This document shows positions 45,927-57,413 of a stretch of DNA of 64,000 nucleotides, piece after piece. Within the stretch, counting starts at the first letter, position 1, and each line of letters opens with the position of its first letter. The translations under genes were made by a program, and so were the position numbers. This DNA comes from Perca fluviatilis (lineage: Eukaryota > Chordata > Actinopteri > Perciformes > Percidae), in assembly GCF_010015445.1 (NCBI RefSeq), contig NC_053112.1, positions 36,692,665 to 36,756,664 of the forward strand, written 5' to 3'. A model generated the notes under the pieces. It worked only from the letters and a program-made list of their open reading frames with translations. It was not told where the DNA came from and did no database searches.

Positions 45927-46564
45927 CAGTATCTCACAAAAGTGAGTACACCCCTCACATTTTAGTAAATATTTCATTATATCTTTTAATGGGACAACAC
46001 TGAAGAAATGACACTTTGCTACAATGTAAAGTACTAAGTGTACAGCTTGTATAACAGTGTAAATGTGCTGTCCTCTCAAAATAACTCAACATCATCACAT
46101 GCCCTTCACCATACCTAGAGATTGGCATGGGGTACTTTCCATAAAATGATTTCTCAATGCAAATCAAACTAGCTATTAGGCTAACTGACATAAAACCATG
46201 CCACTCTCTAGGTATGGTGAAGTGTATGTGATGATGTGGGGCTATTTTAATTCCAAGGGCCAAGGGAACTTTATCAGAATGCATAGTATCCTGGATCCAT
46301 GAAATAACTGGCCTTTAAAAATAAAAATCTGCCTGCCTCTATGGGAATTTAATATAGGGGTGTACTGACTTATGTTGCCAGCGTTTTAGACATTAATGGC
46401 TGTGTGTTGAGTTATTTTGAGGGGACAGCACATTTACACTGTTATACAAGCTGTACACTTAATACTTTACATTGTAGCAAAGTGTAATTTCTTCAGTCCC
46501 ATTAAAAGATATAATGAAATATTTACTAAAATGTGAGGGGTGTACTCACTTTTGTGAGATACTG
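45927..46564. mobile_element. Tc1/mariner-type element with long terminal repeats
   Basis: Terminal repeats open CAGTATCTCACAAAAGTGAG and close CTCACTTTTGTGAGATACTG between TA dinucleotides. The inverted repeats extend for roughly 200 bases on each side. The small centre holds a trace of transposase-like sequence (TGATGATGTGGGGCTATTTT). It is internally deleted and not autonomous. Confidence 0.9.
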
Positions 46565-46597
46565 TAGCTAGTATCATAGTAGTTTATCTGTGTTTTA

Positions 46598-46745
46598 AGC
46601 CCCCAACGTCTCCTTCCAGGCAGCGCTGCCTGGAAGGCACTAGGATTAGGCAATGGTTATGGTTAGGGTTATGGTTAAGGGTTAGGGTTAGGTGCCTTGA
46701 AGTCAACGGTCGCAGCGCTGCCTGGAAGGAGACGTCAGGGACTTA
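46598..46745. repeat. Inverted repeat with telomere-like core
   Basis: Outer arms AACGTCTCCTTCCAGGCAGC and CGCTGCCTGGAAGGAGACG enclose a stretch of GGTTAGGGTTATGGTTAAGG-type units. About 150 bp in total. Confidence 0.85.
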
Positions 46746-47368
46746 AAGCACCATCGAGCATCATAGTACCTTTAAAATGACATAAATACAATATCACAAT
46801 ATATAACATACTATAATATACTATCTTATATATGATCCTCTATCATATCACACTACATATGGGGGTATGGCTGCCTCTATCACACCACTGTGTCACTTCG
46901 ATAAGAGACGATACCTCACTATTAGGGGGTACTGTATGTATATTGCTTGCCTTGTCATTTTGACTTTAGTTGCTCCTGTGTAGTTTTTTATTTTTATTTC
47001 TATTTTCTTGTTATTCTCATTCTATTTGAATTCACTCAAATGTCCTCACTGGGGATCAAATTAAGGCCTATCTTATCTTATTTTACTGTAACTTCACAAA
47101 GACTAGAAATAATTCAGAAAATTGCTGAATAAATAATAATAAAATTAAATGAGAAATAAAATATAAGCGACATATGTAAATTTATGTAAAGGTAATATCC
47201 AATACATAGTATACGTACATGTAAGTGAATAGATCAATATAAATGATTAGAAAAAAGAAAAGTTCATTCATTATTAAAACATATATATGAACAAATACAA
47301 CACATAAGAGAAAAACAAAAATACTAAAATGATTAAAAGAGAGGAGAGGAGTGTAATGAGTGTGTTAC

Positions 47369-47481
47369 CTATGGCAGGAGTAGCCAGGGTTTGCCTTCCC
47401 ACTAACTGAGCCGGGCCCAGGCCGTCCAGGAAGTCACTGAACTGACTGCTGGCACCCAGATTGACTCCGGAGAAGATCAAA
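47369..47481 (-). CDS. rims1: RIM1 exon, lead-in to C2B (FSDFLDGLGPAQLVGRQ)
   Basis: This 113-base exon lies between a GAGTTAG acceptor and a G|GTAACA donor. It starts with one base completing the AAT codon and encodes 37 residues: LIFSGVNLGASSQFSDFLDG, then LGPAQLVGRQTLATPAI. The segment F-GV-LG--SQFSDFLDGLGPAQLVGRQTLATPA is nearly invariant among vertebrate RIM proteins and forms the N-terminal edge of the C2B module. The last G joins GC of the next exon to make glycine. Confidence 0.97.
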
Positions 47482-47559
47482 CTAACTCAGAAAACACATA
47501 CAACATGAATTAGTTATGACAATAATCCCCGAGCACCACACAGTCGGCATACTCTAGGA

Positions 47560-48004
47560 CAGGGGTCTTCAACGTCTTTTAGGCCAGGGACCCCTAAGCT
47601 GAAAGAGAGACCGAGTAGGGACCCCCTACCGCATATATTGTATACAATTCAGCTGCATATTAAACTGCGCAGAATGGATGAAAGGGAAATGGATATTATT
47701 TATTTATGTTATAATGTTAAACATCCATCTGGAAGGCACAGTGACTCCTTAAGCTTAACTGTATGGCTACCGTAGTTACCTAAGCTTATCTTCAATGTGT
47801 AAATCGTATTTTTCACAAATAGGCCAACTTATCTTTGCTATTAAAATGTTGCATTCATATAAATACATATTTTCAGACTTATTTTAATTTTTGAAATAAG
47901 ACAATTTCAAAAAAATATAAGCTTTTTTGTACATAATTTGGCGAACCCCCTGCACTAACTCTGAGGACCCCCTAGGGGTCCCGACGCCCTGTTGAAGATC
48001 TCTG
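47560..48004. mobile_element. hAT-type MITE, inverted relative of 22,667-23,020
   Basis: Ends CAGGGGTCTTCAACG and CTGTTGAAGATCTCTG with flanks CTCTAGGA and CTCTATGA (7 of 8). It is inserted 79 bases upstream, in the transcript sense, of the acceptor of the FSDFLDG exon of rims1. Confidence 0.88.
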
Positions 48005-48424
48005 CTCTATGACTTCAGAGCTCATGTTGCTTCCTTCAGGAGAACTCATTTGCTGCCACTCATTATTTACAGCATGAAAAACATCTCGAAAACCGGCCAA
48101 GCGAGCAAATCCATCACAGAAAACACCAGGCTGTAATTTGATTCAGTCAAAGTTTGTGTTCTATCATCGCCTCACTGAGCCCAATTTGTTTTTTTTGCAG
48201 CGTACTCATTACATTACACTCTGTTTACTGTCAGCCACTTGACACATACATGCAGAGATGGAAGTGTACGCCTGGATATAACCCCTGAGAACATGTTGGC
48301 ATACAAACTTCACTGCCACATCCACATTAAGTCGGGTGGGACAGCAGCTACAGTAGCTTCAACAGTGTAACATTTGCAGTTTGAAACCAAGGAAATAGAA
48401 AATATATAAAACACTGCAGCTCGA

Positions 48425-48764
48425 GCTGGGCGATACGGAGAAAATCAAATATCACAACATGTTTGACCAAATACCTCAATATCGACATTGCGGCGATTTT
48501 GTAGGGTTGACTATTGGTGCTTTCACAAAATATTTTCACAATAAGATTTTAGATAAATAATCATCAGTACCATGGACATAATGACTACGTGGGTAACGGC
48601 AAATAATAGAACAGCTAGAACAGTCTGCTAAATTCAGAAACATACATCACTTTACTGTAATGCAGCCTTTAAAACCAGAAACACTTAAAAAATGTAAGAA
48701 CATTCAAATTTAAACATCTAGCCTCATATATTGGTATCGATATTATATTGATATATTGCCCGGA
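48425..48764. mobile_element. MITE, GGGCGATA family
   Basis: Starts GAGCTGGGCGATACGGAGAA and ends with ATATTGATATATTGCCCGG, an imperfect inverted repeat. It matches 5,876-6,150 internally. Confidence 0.75.
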
Positions 48765-49124
48765 ACCTAATTACAGCCTGAAAACACAGTTGGAAATGTA
48801 AAGTAGACATTGACAGAAATAAATGGACTATCATTTGGCATTCTCCTTTAAGGGCGTTTCCACACCGATGTATGTCTCTAACTTCAGTGGTGGTTGGTTT
48901 GAACGTGGCTTTTGAACTTGACCGCAGTGTATTTCTGTGAGAGAAACATTGCAAGCTGCTACAGTTTGCATACTCTGCCGCAGTTTGCAAAGCACACCTG
49001 ACTACAGGGGGTTCTGCCATCCATTCCGACATACCCCCACTCCGACACTGACGTCTAATTGTCGGAGTGGCGGCACTTCCATTGTTTTCAAACGTCCAAC
49101 CACTCTGACAATTTTTGTTTCCAT

Positions 49125-49221
49125 TAGGGTTAGGGTTAGGGAATAGCAGCATGTCGGAATAGCGGCATGTCTGAATAGAAGCATGTTGGAGTGGCGGCAT
49201 GTTGGACTGGCAGCATGTAAC
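49125..49221. repeat. Telomere-like units beside a 16-bp tandem repeat
   Basis: TTAGGGTTAGGGTTAGGG is followed by five 16-bp units of the form AATAGCGGCATGTCGG, each with one to four changes. Confidence 0.88.
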
Positions 49222-49401
49222 CGACTACAGGAGCCGTTTAGCTCCAACTTGTGGCGTACACCTGGTAGTCGGGTCGGATCGAGGTCGGATCGCGTTCGCA
49301 CCACAAACGAAGCGCACCGAAGCGTACCAGAGTTTGTTTGTAACTGGACAGAGAGCGCTTTAAAGAGGTATTCTCGGTCCGGTTGTTTTGGTCTGCACTG
49401 A

Positions 49402-50270
49402 GGGCCAGATATACGTACATTTGCGAAAGTAGCGTTATTAGCACCATGGCCAACCCGCGGAAAGTGCACGCTGTGATACTTCAGTTTACGTCGTATTTAC
49501 CAAACCTGCAGTTCATTGGGTAATCAGCGCCTTTCTCCGCCCACTATACCGCGCTGTAGCAAAGTGTTTGGTACTGGTGCTATGATAGGGCTGAGCGCAG
49601 ACTGCCATATTCCCACTGCTGATGCTAGGACTGTTTGAAATGATCCTGATGCCAATATTTGTAATGTAGCCAGAAGTTTAACAACTGCTGGAATGGAATG
49701 TGAACGCTGAGTCGGAGATTCAATGTCATCTTTGATTTCTTCCAGTAACAGTAATATTGCATGGCTGCTTAATCTGTAACGCTAAATAATTTCGTCTTCA
49801 CTCAACTGAAAAAGTGTGATCTTTGTGGCAAAAATATTTTCAGCTCGTCTCCTTGGCCTATGTCTTCGTCTTGCTGGGATTACTGCTGCCATTTCACCAG
49901 GAGGCATACGCCAGGAAACCCGCTTGCGGCTGGTTTACACCTGCTTTTAAGAGGTGGAGAATTTTCACCGCAAAATAGAGGCGCGCTGTCACAGGCGTTT
50001 TTTGTACATAGCGCAGAATACATAATTAGGCGCACTTTACGCTTCTCCTCCCATCTCTTTATGGGAAACTCCCACTTTCCCCTTGACCTAACCGTGAATG
50101 CATATGCACGACACGGAAAAGCGCAATTTGCCATTTTCAGTTCCCGTGACAGGCAGTCTGCTCTTTTACCTCAGTGCGGCCTGTTTGTACATACCTCGCC
50201 ATGCTTTTACGTGCACATTGCAAAACAAATACGCCTGAAGTGGGCGCAAAAGCGTTAGTACACCTGGCCC
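49402..50270. mobile_element. MITE with GGGCCAG ends
   Basis: Ends GGGCCAGATATACGTAC and GTACACCTGGCCC. Flanked by TGA on both sides, or alternatively CTGAG if the end is set one base further in, so the superfamily (3-bp Harbinger-like or other) is undecided. An ORF across it shows no recognisable domain. Confidence 0.75.
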
Positions 50271-50326
50271 TGAGTCTGATTGCTGTGTTTACACCTGCCC
50301 AAACAAACTTTCCCGAGGGGGTAAAA

Positions 50327-50972
50327 CATAGACAGTATATAATGGACCAACAGACCCCGTTGCTCTGGACGGAGACCAGTGAAGGATATTAGAAGCACTT
50401 TTCCGGGGATAGCCAGCTTTACTGCGCAGCCTCCAACTGAGAGAGACAGCGTAAATGTGACGTGAGCAACCTGTCTGAAAGTTGGAAGTCTTCTGGTAGC
50501 TGTGCCAAGAGAAATCTCAATCATTCCCAATCTTACAGAGATGGAGAGTGTAGGTATATGTAAGGAGATAACATGGGCACAGGCTAATTATTGCTAATTA
50601 AAATGTTAGTTAACATTAGTAATTAATCCTAAACAGCTCATGTAAGTCGAAACTGCCTGCAAGCTTATCCTGTACTATACGGTAATTTCTCTACTATGTG
50701 ACACAATCGTTAGCCTATTTTTACAAAAACGTCTGCTACGGAGCCATAACGTGAGGTACAAGGTAATGGAGCCTTTCATACATTGTCGTGTTTCTTTAGA
50801 AATAAAGAACGGACAAATAGAGTCTTTAAATGCTTCAGATGTAAAGTTATTCGCTGTCAAGTGGCGCCAAAATGTATGCTAGTCAGTGGAATGCTAACGG
50901 GAGGTGATGGCCAGGTAGCAACAAAATGGCTCGAGGTTCGAGTTCTGAAGCGAAGCTTACCCCCTTGGGGTA
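50327..50972. mobile_element. GGACGGAGACCAG-type repeat, copy 3
   Basis: From CATAGACAGTATATAATGGA to GAAGCGAAGCTTACCCCCTT, parallel to the copies at 11.6 and 42.9 kb. Confidence 0.8.
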
Positions 50973-51122
50973 TACGCTCCAGGGTTCGATTCAACCGAAC
51001 TAAACACGGCAGTTGTGAAAAGGCCCTGAGAGAGAAAGCAATGATAAAGGTTATGTAGATGTAGAGAGTGTGCAGATGGTTGATGGAAAGTGATCACAGC
51101 AGGAAGTGTGTGGTTTACTGAC

Positions 51123-51267
51123 TTCCCCTCAGAGTTGCAGCTGTTCATGCTGCCATTGTTGGACTCTTTGCTGGGCTGGCGGCTCATGTTCCTGGTCAGC
51201 TCTACTGCCATGCCGGTCTCTGTGCTCCTTTGGATAGGTGCACCCTTCTCCTTCTTACTCTTCCCCT
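51123..51267 (-). CDS. rims1: RIM1 exon, STETG-RQPS-ES segment before C2B
   Basis: This 145-base exon begins after a TCATCCAG acceptor with AG, which completes a GAG codon, and ends at a GTCAGT donor after the bases AA. It encodes 47 full codons starting GKSKKEKGAPIQRSTETGMA and including RQPSKESNNGSMNSCNSEG. It corresponds to the IQRSTETG-A-EM and RQ-S-ESTDGSINSYSSEG segment just upstream of C2B in mammalian RIM1/RIM2. The split codon joins AA with T of the next exon to give the conserved asparagine. Confidence 0.92.
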
Positions 51268-53788
51268 CTGGATGAAACGGGAGACACAGAAAACATCACA
51301 ATGTTGTAGTCAGAGATGATGGCATTTTTTCCACCTTTATTTAACCAGACAAAATGTGCATATGTGCTCTCTCACTGTTTTTGTCCTGTCTGATGGCATT
51401 TTGGGCGTTGTTGGGCAACAATTCCATAACATCCTTTCAGCATATTGTAATTTTATTAATTTTGAGATTTGAGAGAAAACTAGACTTCTGCACTTCTCTT
51501 AGCTCTGTTTCCAGGCTTTAGACAATCTAGCCTGTGATTGGAGACTTTGGACATTCACAGGTCATTTCAGAAACGGGGTGCTGTTCTACATTGCATTGGC
51601 CGTTCTACAAATGCAGAGTCACATGCACGTCCCTTCAAGGGTAAAGCCTGATTCAATGGCAGAAAAGCCTGCAGAAAAAGTTGCTGCTCTGCAAAGCAAC
51701 CTAAAACAACTTATCAAAACTTATCAAAAAGAGTCTGACAATAAATGCAGTCAAAGATGTGTCAATATCGGCGAGGAGTTTCAGAGCTGATGGAAAATAT
51801 TGCTAATAGTTTAGCCTTCTGCCAACAGTAGTCAAAGGCCCACGGCTGCGGCTAACACAAGTTCATGTTTATGTAGCTTCAGAGCCTCGAATCGCAGTCG
51901 GTAAAGTTTGCAAAGAAAACAGAATGGTAATTCTCATAGAATTGTCTGCATCGGGATCACAATTGCGATCGGGACGATTGAAATACTCGTACAGGTTACT
52001 GTATTAGCATTTTGATATTCCCATGCCCATGCTCGTCTGGTGGGAGGGGCTTAGGACAGAGAGGGGTGAGCGATAGGGGGAGGGCTGTATTTTTTTGGGC
52101 CTTTTCCAGAGAACTGCCTCCCCCCGCTTTAATAATCTATAAATCCAAAAATTACGATTCAAGTTACTTTCTTCAAAGGAATAGTTCTGAAAGTTAGATA
52201 AATACGACTTTTCTTGCCAATAATTTGATGAGAAGATCAATTGGCACTGTCTTTTATTTATTATTTTATGCTTAACTAAGTCAGCCGAAAATGTTTTAAA
52301 AGGGTTTCATTCAGAACAGAAAACCACAGAGGATTAAGAGAACGATTTTCTTTTGACCCTTGTTGTGGTTAGGAAACAAGAAATCCTGACTTTTAGTCAC
52401 TAGTATGGGTCCAGCTGGAATGCCAGATCCTACATTTCCCATAATTCAACTAAAAAGCATCTTTTGTCACACCCTCTCTGCCTTGTAACAAATACCCATG
52501 TCCTTCAAACTTCACACCCCCTCCGGTTTGTGACACAGCCTTTCTGGTATAAATGTGTACTCTCAAAATCGAATTTAGAAAGTTCCTCCAGAGCCACAGA
52601 AGACATTATGGATTATAGCAATCACTTTCACAGGTTAACCCCAACCCAATTACCAGTAAACTGAACTTCATGTGTAAAATCGGTGCAGTGCCCTTTAAAC
52701 CTTTGCTGCCCCACATAATATTTCATTTAGAAAATGGCAAATCAAACATTAAGAAAAGATTCCCTTGAACCCATGTTGTGGTTAGGAAACAACAAACATT
52801 ACAGAGAAACAGAGCACATTTATCAATGAGCTAAAGCCTTTTTCATACAGTATCAAACAATTCACTGGGGGAACGAAAAAGTAGAACATTACAGGACAGC
52901 CTACAGATGCGGTTAGGGACTCGGTGATCTCTCTTTCTGAAGCACGGCCAAAGTCTCCCCCCCATGTCGTGCTGAATCTGGTAATCAGTAGTAAACAGGA
53001 AATTGTTGGGCAGAAAAACAACCCAAACAACAGTGTGTGGCATCTTGGACGGGGGGGTGCGTCCACCTTCTGACTAAAAATATTGGCATATATGGTGCAA
53101 AGAGAGAAATGTAGCTACGTCATTGAGCCTGCCGTCATTGTATATGCTGCGCATGAGATGTAGTTGTAAATCTAGCAGGTGAGGTGGTCAACAGTACAAC
53201 CTACCATACAATGTTAAGTAGTAATTCTCTTTTAACCACACTAAAATCCCAAAGTTAAAAAACTCAAACACAAGTCTCCCTTACCTGCATTTGCTCTCAT
53301 CTATCATGAAGAGGAAATTAAGGTTTATCTCTGCACTCTCTACTTCCTCTCGCTCCTGTCTACATCAGGCAGAGAGGGAAAGAGCACCTCCTCCCCTCCT
53401 CCTCTCCCTTAGGCTTTATATTCTCTAATAGCTTTTTATGTCCACTACAAAGAAGGAGGAGTACAGTGTTTGGCTTTCATCATGCGTCTTACACCCCCCC
53501 CCTGTGGTAAAAGTGCATGCTGGACTCAGACTCTGTTGTGTGCCCGGGAGCTGAGCTGCGAGGGGCTCTCAGCGGGCCACCATGTTCTGAAACTCTCCCA
53601 GACATATTCTTTTGTTATTTGTCTTTTATAAAGGGCGCTAGGACAGCAGAGGTTTGTTTTTGTACAGAACAAAAGGGCACTTGCAACCCGTGGTTCTTCG
53701 GGACAGTCTGCTCCTTAGGACAAATCTTCTGCATGTGTAAGGATTGTTTCTATGTGAAACACAGTCTCATATTTTAGTGCAGTACTTC

Positions 53789-54256
53789 AACCGTTGTGTT
53801 GTCCACAGGTCAAATTTGACCCGCTTTCAAAGTTTTTTTTATATCAGAAATATGGGTTTCTTTCAACCAAATTGCCCAAAAATAACATGGGTGCATGGAC
53901 GTGCTTCGCAGGTAAAATGAATGATTACTTTCATTGCACTTTGGGTGTTTTATTCAATTTTATAGCATTTGAAAAACAATGTTTAAAACAGTATCCAGAC
54001 TAAACTTTGACATATACCGGTCTGCGATCCACTCAACTATTAGTCAAAATAATTTATAATTTCTGCTTTTGTTTAACTCAAAAGTTAGGTATAATGTCAT
54101 ATAAATGAGGTTTATTGACTATGAATTAAAAATAAGCTTTAAAATGTGACAAAAAGCGTCAAAGCATCGGAAAAAGCGTCAAAAACATTGGGGGGAAAAA
54201 GAGTAAAAAAAAAGGTACATTTTCAATTTCGACTGGAAGACAACACGAGGGTTAAG
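53789..54256. mobile_element. MITE with AACCGTTGTGTTGTCC end
   Basis: Left AACCGTTGTGTTGTCC and right GACAACACGAGGGTT are inverted repeats. The inner left continues GGTCAAATTTGACCC, typical of this fish family. A related end lies near 21,385-21,415. Confidence 0.8.
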
Positions 54257-54780
54257 TAAATGCTTTTGGGTTTGCATGTAGCATGGTGTTTGTGCTGGGC
54301 CTTTGATTGTGTTCTGGGGAGGAGTGATCCAGGCCAACTAAAGGTAGCTGAAGCTCTGTGATAAGTTACAGTAACAGTTTGCAACCTGCCTAATCCAAAA
54401 TCAACACTCATCATAATGGTGCCAAGTAACGCTCCATGGTGAGGTTGTGCATACATCAGCCATCACCATTTTTCCTCCAGCACCTGTAAACCTTCACGGA
54501 TATGAAATCTCTGCTCTGGTTGCCATGTTGAAAATGACCAAACGTATTCAAATATCTCCAGTGATTTAGTATGGCCCTTCAATTAAATAATAGCTATAAT
54601 GTGTAGTTTCTGTCTCCCCCATGAGGAATTCTAAGTAATGACAACAAAACTGTCAGCACACATGATACAAGTCTTCCATCACGTACCGCCCTGACCCCTC
54701 CTCCACACAGTTGCTAGTAGCCAAGTCATTATCTTCACTTGAGTTTCTGGGCGCGAAAGTAACCGGACGCCACAATCCAA

Positions 54781-55800
54781 CCCGTTCTCACTCCGAACTC
54801 GTAAAATACGTACGTTTAGACAGTGGCTTGTAGAACGCACCAGGGAGAGCAGCAGCTCCACGGGGTTTGAAGATGACGTAGCAGTAAGAGCAACTACGGT
54901 AGCGGGTAGTAGGAAAGGCCGAAAGGCTGCATAGGGAGGCTGGTTGGGGGGGTGGATGGGTCAAACAACACAGGACTTTCACTCAGGAGACCGAGGGTCG
55001 TGTCCCGCGTGTCACGTTTCCTAAACCCAACCGTCTGTTCTTCTTTTCCTAAACCCAACCGTCTGTTCTTCTTTTCCTAAACCCAACCGTCTGTTCTTCT
55101 TTTCCTAAACCCAACCGTCCGTTCTTCTTTTCCTAAACTCAACCGTCTGTTCTTCTTTTCCTAAACCCAACCGTCTGTTCTTCTTTTCCTAAACCCAACC
55201 GTCCTTCTTTTCCTAAACCCAACCGTACCGTTCTTCTTTTCCTAAACCCAACCGTCCGTTCTTCTTTTCCTAAACCCAACTGTCCTGTTCTTCTTTTCCT
55301 AAACTCAACTGTCCCGTTCTTCTTTTCATAAACCCAACCATCCTGTTCTTCTTTTCCTAAACCCAAACGTCCCGTTCTTCTTTTCCTAAACCCAACCGTC
55401 CCGTTCTTCTTTTCCAAAACCCAACCATCCCGTTCTTCTTTTCCTAAACCCAACCGTCCCGTTCTTCTTTTCCTAAACCCAACCGTCCCCTTCTTCTTTT
55501 CCAAAACCTAACCATCCCGTTCTTCTTTTCCTAAACCCAACTGTCCCGTTCTTCTTTTCCTAAACCCAACCATCCCGTTCTTCTTTTCCTAAACCCAACC
55601 GTCCGTTCTTTCCCCGTGTCATGGAAACATAAGCCCACCCACGACCTTTTCCTTAATCTAACTGCATCAAAAGTGACGCCAATAGTCCCGACCAAGCGCG
55701 TTTAGATAAGCGCGTTTAGATATGATGCTAAAGGAGACTTTAACAACGCCAGTCAATAACAACGCCAAAGGCACCTGACCAAGCGTCCGTATTTTACCAG
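54781..55800. mobile_element. MITE with internal minisatellite expansion
   Basis: Left end CCCGTTCTCACTCCGAACTC with GTAAAATACGTACG; right end CAAGCGTCCGTATTTTACC. It is parallel to the unexpanded copy at 56,517-56,965, but the single TTCCTAAACC unit of that copy is here a long array. Confidence 0.82.
55013..55607. repeat. 28-bp minisatellite, about 21 copies
   Basis: Tandem units of the form TTCTTCTTTTCCTAAACCCA followed by ACCGTCTG or ACCGTCCCG, 27-29 bases each. It is T/C-rich on the plus strand and gives artefactual basic open frames on the minus strand. Confidence 0.95.
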
Positions 55801-56177
55801 ATGGAAGTGAGAATCTGTTGCACAATCTTCTGAACATAGCCATACTGAGAAATACAGAGAGAGTTGTGTGGAGTCTTAATAAGCTTTGTATCAACTCATT
55901 TGGCAATGGCTTGAATGTAATGGATGTTCATTAATATAAAAAATTACACACTAATGCTTTAAGTTGGGAGGACTCAAAAGAAACACATAAAAAAAAAGAA
56001 TGGTCAAATCTGTGCAGCAAGGGCCGAGATATCCTCACATATATGACACAACAGCAACCTTGTCCCTGCAGATGAGACAGCTAGCAGTTGCCTTAAATTA
56101 ACATCAGCTTCCCAACTCTTTGGTCTGTGCTATGGGTCAATCTTTCTTTTAAGGTTAGAAAGGACATTTTGGGAGCA

Positions 56178-56290
56178 CCTTTGTGGCCAAGGGGTTGAGG
56201 CGCTGGCCGTTAACTGCAACGTCTGCAGTTTGCATCTGGCATTCTTATGCTATTTATCAGCAGCCTTGCTAAAAAACAAGAGAGACATTT
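56178..56290 (+). mobile_element. SINE-like fragment
   Basis: GGGAGCACCTTTGTGGCCAA and GGGGTTGAGGCG resemble an A box, and GCAGTTTGCATCTGG resembles a B box. It is short and degraded. Confidence 0.5.
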
Positions 56291-56516
56291 TAAAGTGTGC
56301 AGGCCAGACTTAAAGATGACCTATTATATAGCATTTTTTTAAGGTTCAAGCTTGTATTATGTGTTTGTACCAGAACATGTTTACATGCTTTAATCTTCAA
56401 AAAACACTATCTTTCTCATACTGCTTTCATATGGACTTGTGGCTTCTAAAAGGGGCATAAACCTTAGTGTCACAATCGCGGAGCTCGTGGTAATCTACCT
56501 TGGATGGTCCTTTCAA

Positions 56517-56965
56517 CCCGTTCTCACTCCCAACTCGTAAAATACGGACGCTTGGTCAGTGTCTCTCAGCGTCTGATACGACGCGATAAGCAACCCTCAG
56601 CGTCTGTATGGAACGTACCGAGCAGAGCAGCAGCTCCGCGGTGCGTGAAGAGCCACAACGGTAGCGAGTAGTATATAAGACTGAAATTCCACGCAGGGGA
56701 GGCTGGCTGGGGTGGTGGATCGGTCTAACTACACAGGACTTTCACCCAGGAGACCGCGGGGTTCGTGCTCTGTCCTTGTCCCCCGTGTCATTGTAATGTA
56801 CCTTTTATAAGCCCACCCACGATCTTTTCCTAAACCTAACTGCGTCTAAAGTGACGCCAATAGTCCTCGAGCCAGCACAGTTTAGATAAAGTTCTTACAG
56901 ATATGACGCTAAAGGAGACTTTTACAATCAATAACAACACTAAAGGCACCTGACCAAGCGTGTAA
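56517..56965. mobile_element. Unexpanded relative of the 54.8-kb MITE
   Basis: CCCGTTCTCACTCCCAACTC at the left and CCTGACCAAGCG at the right. It contains one TTCCTAAACCTAACTGCG unit where the sister copy has the minisatellite. Confidence 0.8.
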
Positions 56966-57198
56966 ATCGCCACTGAGACTAGTAAAGGTCAAAGTATCTG
57001 CTGAGATGTCCTCGCAGTATCGCAGTGAACATTTACCTTTTCTTCCAATAAATGAAGTATTTGACAAGTACATGATAATATTTAGCATCTGTCCTATTTT
57101 TTTTAGGGAAGAGATTTGTCACATTCATGTCACACATAACTAGTGTTAACATATATACAGTCACCACTGGCTATGTCAGGGTTGCCATGGCAACTCAC

Positions 57199-57413
57199 CA
57201 GGGCCACTGATCTGTGAAGTGCTGCGGCTGCGACGGTTGCCGACGATGGCCACCACGCGCGCGCTGAGGCTGGAGCGTCTCTTCTTGCTGCCGCCACCCA
57301 CTGTGCCCAGAGCGGTGTCTGATTGGCTGCCGTCGGTGCGCTCCTGGGTGTAGATCTCGCCACTCACACTGGAGCTCTTCAGCATGCTGCGGCCCGCCGA
57401 TCGCAGCTGCCGA
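57199..57413 (-). CDS. rims1: RIM1 exon, KKRRSS inter-C2 segment
   Basis: This 215-base exon has a CTCTCCAG acceptor and a G|GTGAGT donor. Its first base T completes the AG|T serine codon begun in the previous exon, and its last base G starts the next codon. It encodes 71 residues that include SVSGEIYTQERTDGSQSDTA, GTVGGGSKKRRSSLSARVV and NRRSRSTSQIS. This is the conserved RIM1/RIM2 block GSQSDTA-GTVG-GGKKRRSSLSAKVVAIV. The RRSS and RRSRS stretches fit basophilic kinase consensus sites. The high GC content agrees with a coding exon, in contrast to the AT-rich introns. Confidence 0.95.

Larger units (their letters stand above)
44280..47368 (-). other. rims1: rims1 intron (3.1 kb)
   Basis: Intron with a long inverted-repeat element (44,499-45,380), a Tc1-like element with long terminal repeats (45,927-46,564) and a small inverted repeat carrying telomere-like units (46,598-46,745). 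No additional exon was recognised. Confidence 0.75.
47482..51122 (-). other. rims1: rims1 intron (3.6 kb)
   Basis: Intron with several nested repeats: a hAT-type MITE (47,560-48,004), a MITE of the GGGCGATA type (48,425-48,764), a 16-bp tandem repeat next to telomere-like GGGTTA units (49,125-49,221), a MITE (49,402-50,270) and a copy of the GGACGGAGACCAG element (50,327-50,972). Confidence 0.75.
51268..57198 (-). other. rims1: rims1 intron (5.9 kb)
   Basis: Intron holding a MITE with a GTTGTGTTGTCC terminus (53,789-54,256), a MITE with an internal 28-bp minisatellite (54,781-55,800), its unexpanded relative (56,517-56,965), a SINE-like fragment (about 56,178-56,290) and a partial repeat (56,311-56,500). 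No gene-like signal was seen in 51,300-53,780, which looks like ordinary intron sequence with older repeat debris. Confidence 0.75.

Noticed and set aside
49860..50258. A 132-codon open frame inside the 49.4-50.3 kb element
   Set aside because: No transposase or other motif is visible and the element looks non-autonomous.
55139..55504. A 121-codon minus-strand frame with repeated KEER-DGW units
   Set aside because: It follows exactly the 28-bp minisatellite; period variation of 27-29 bases breaks the frame elsewhere in the array.
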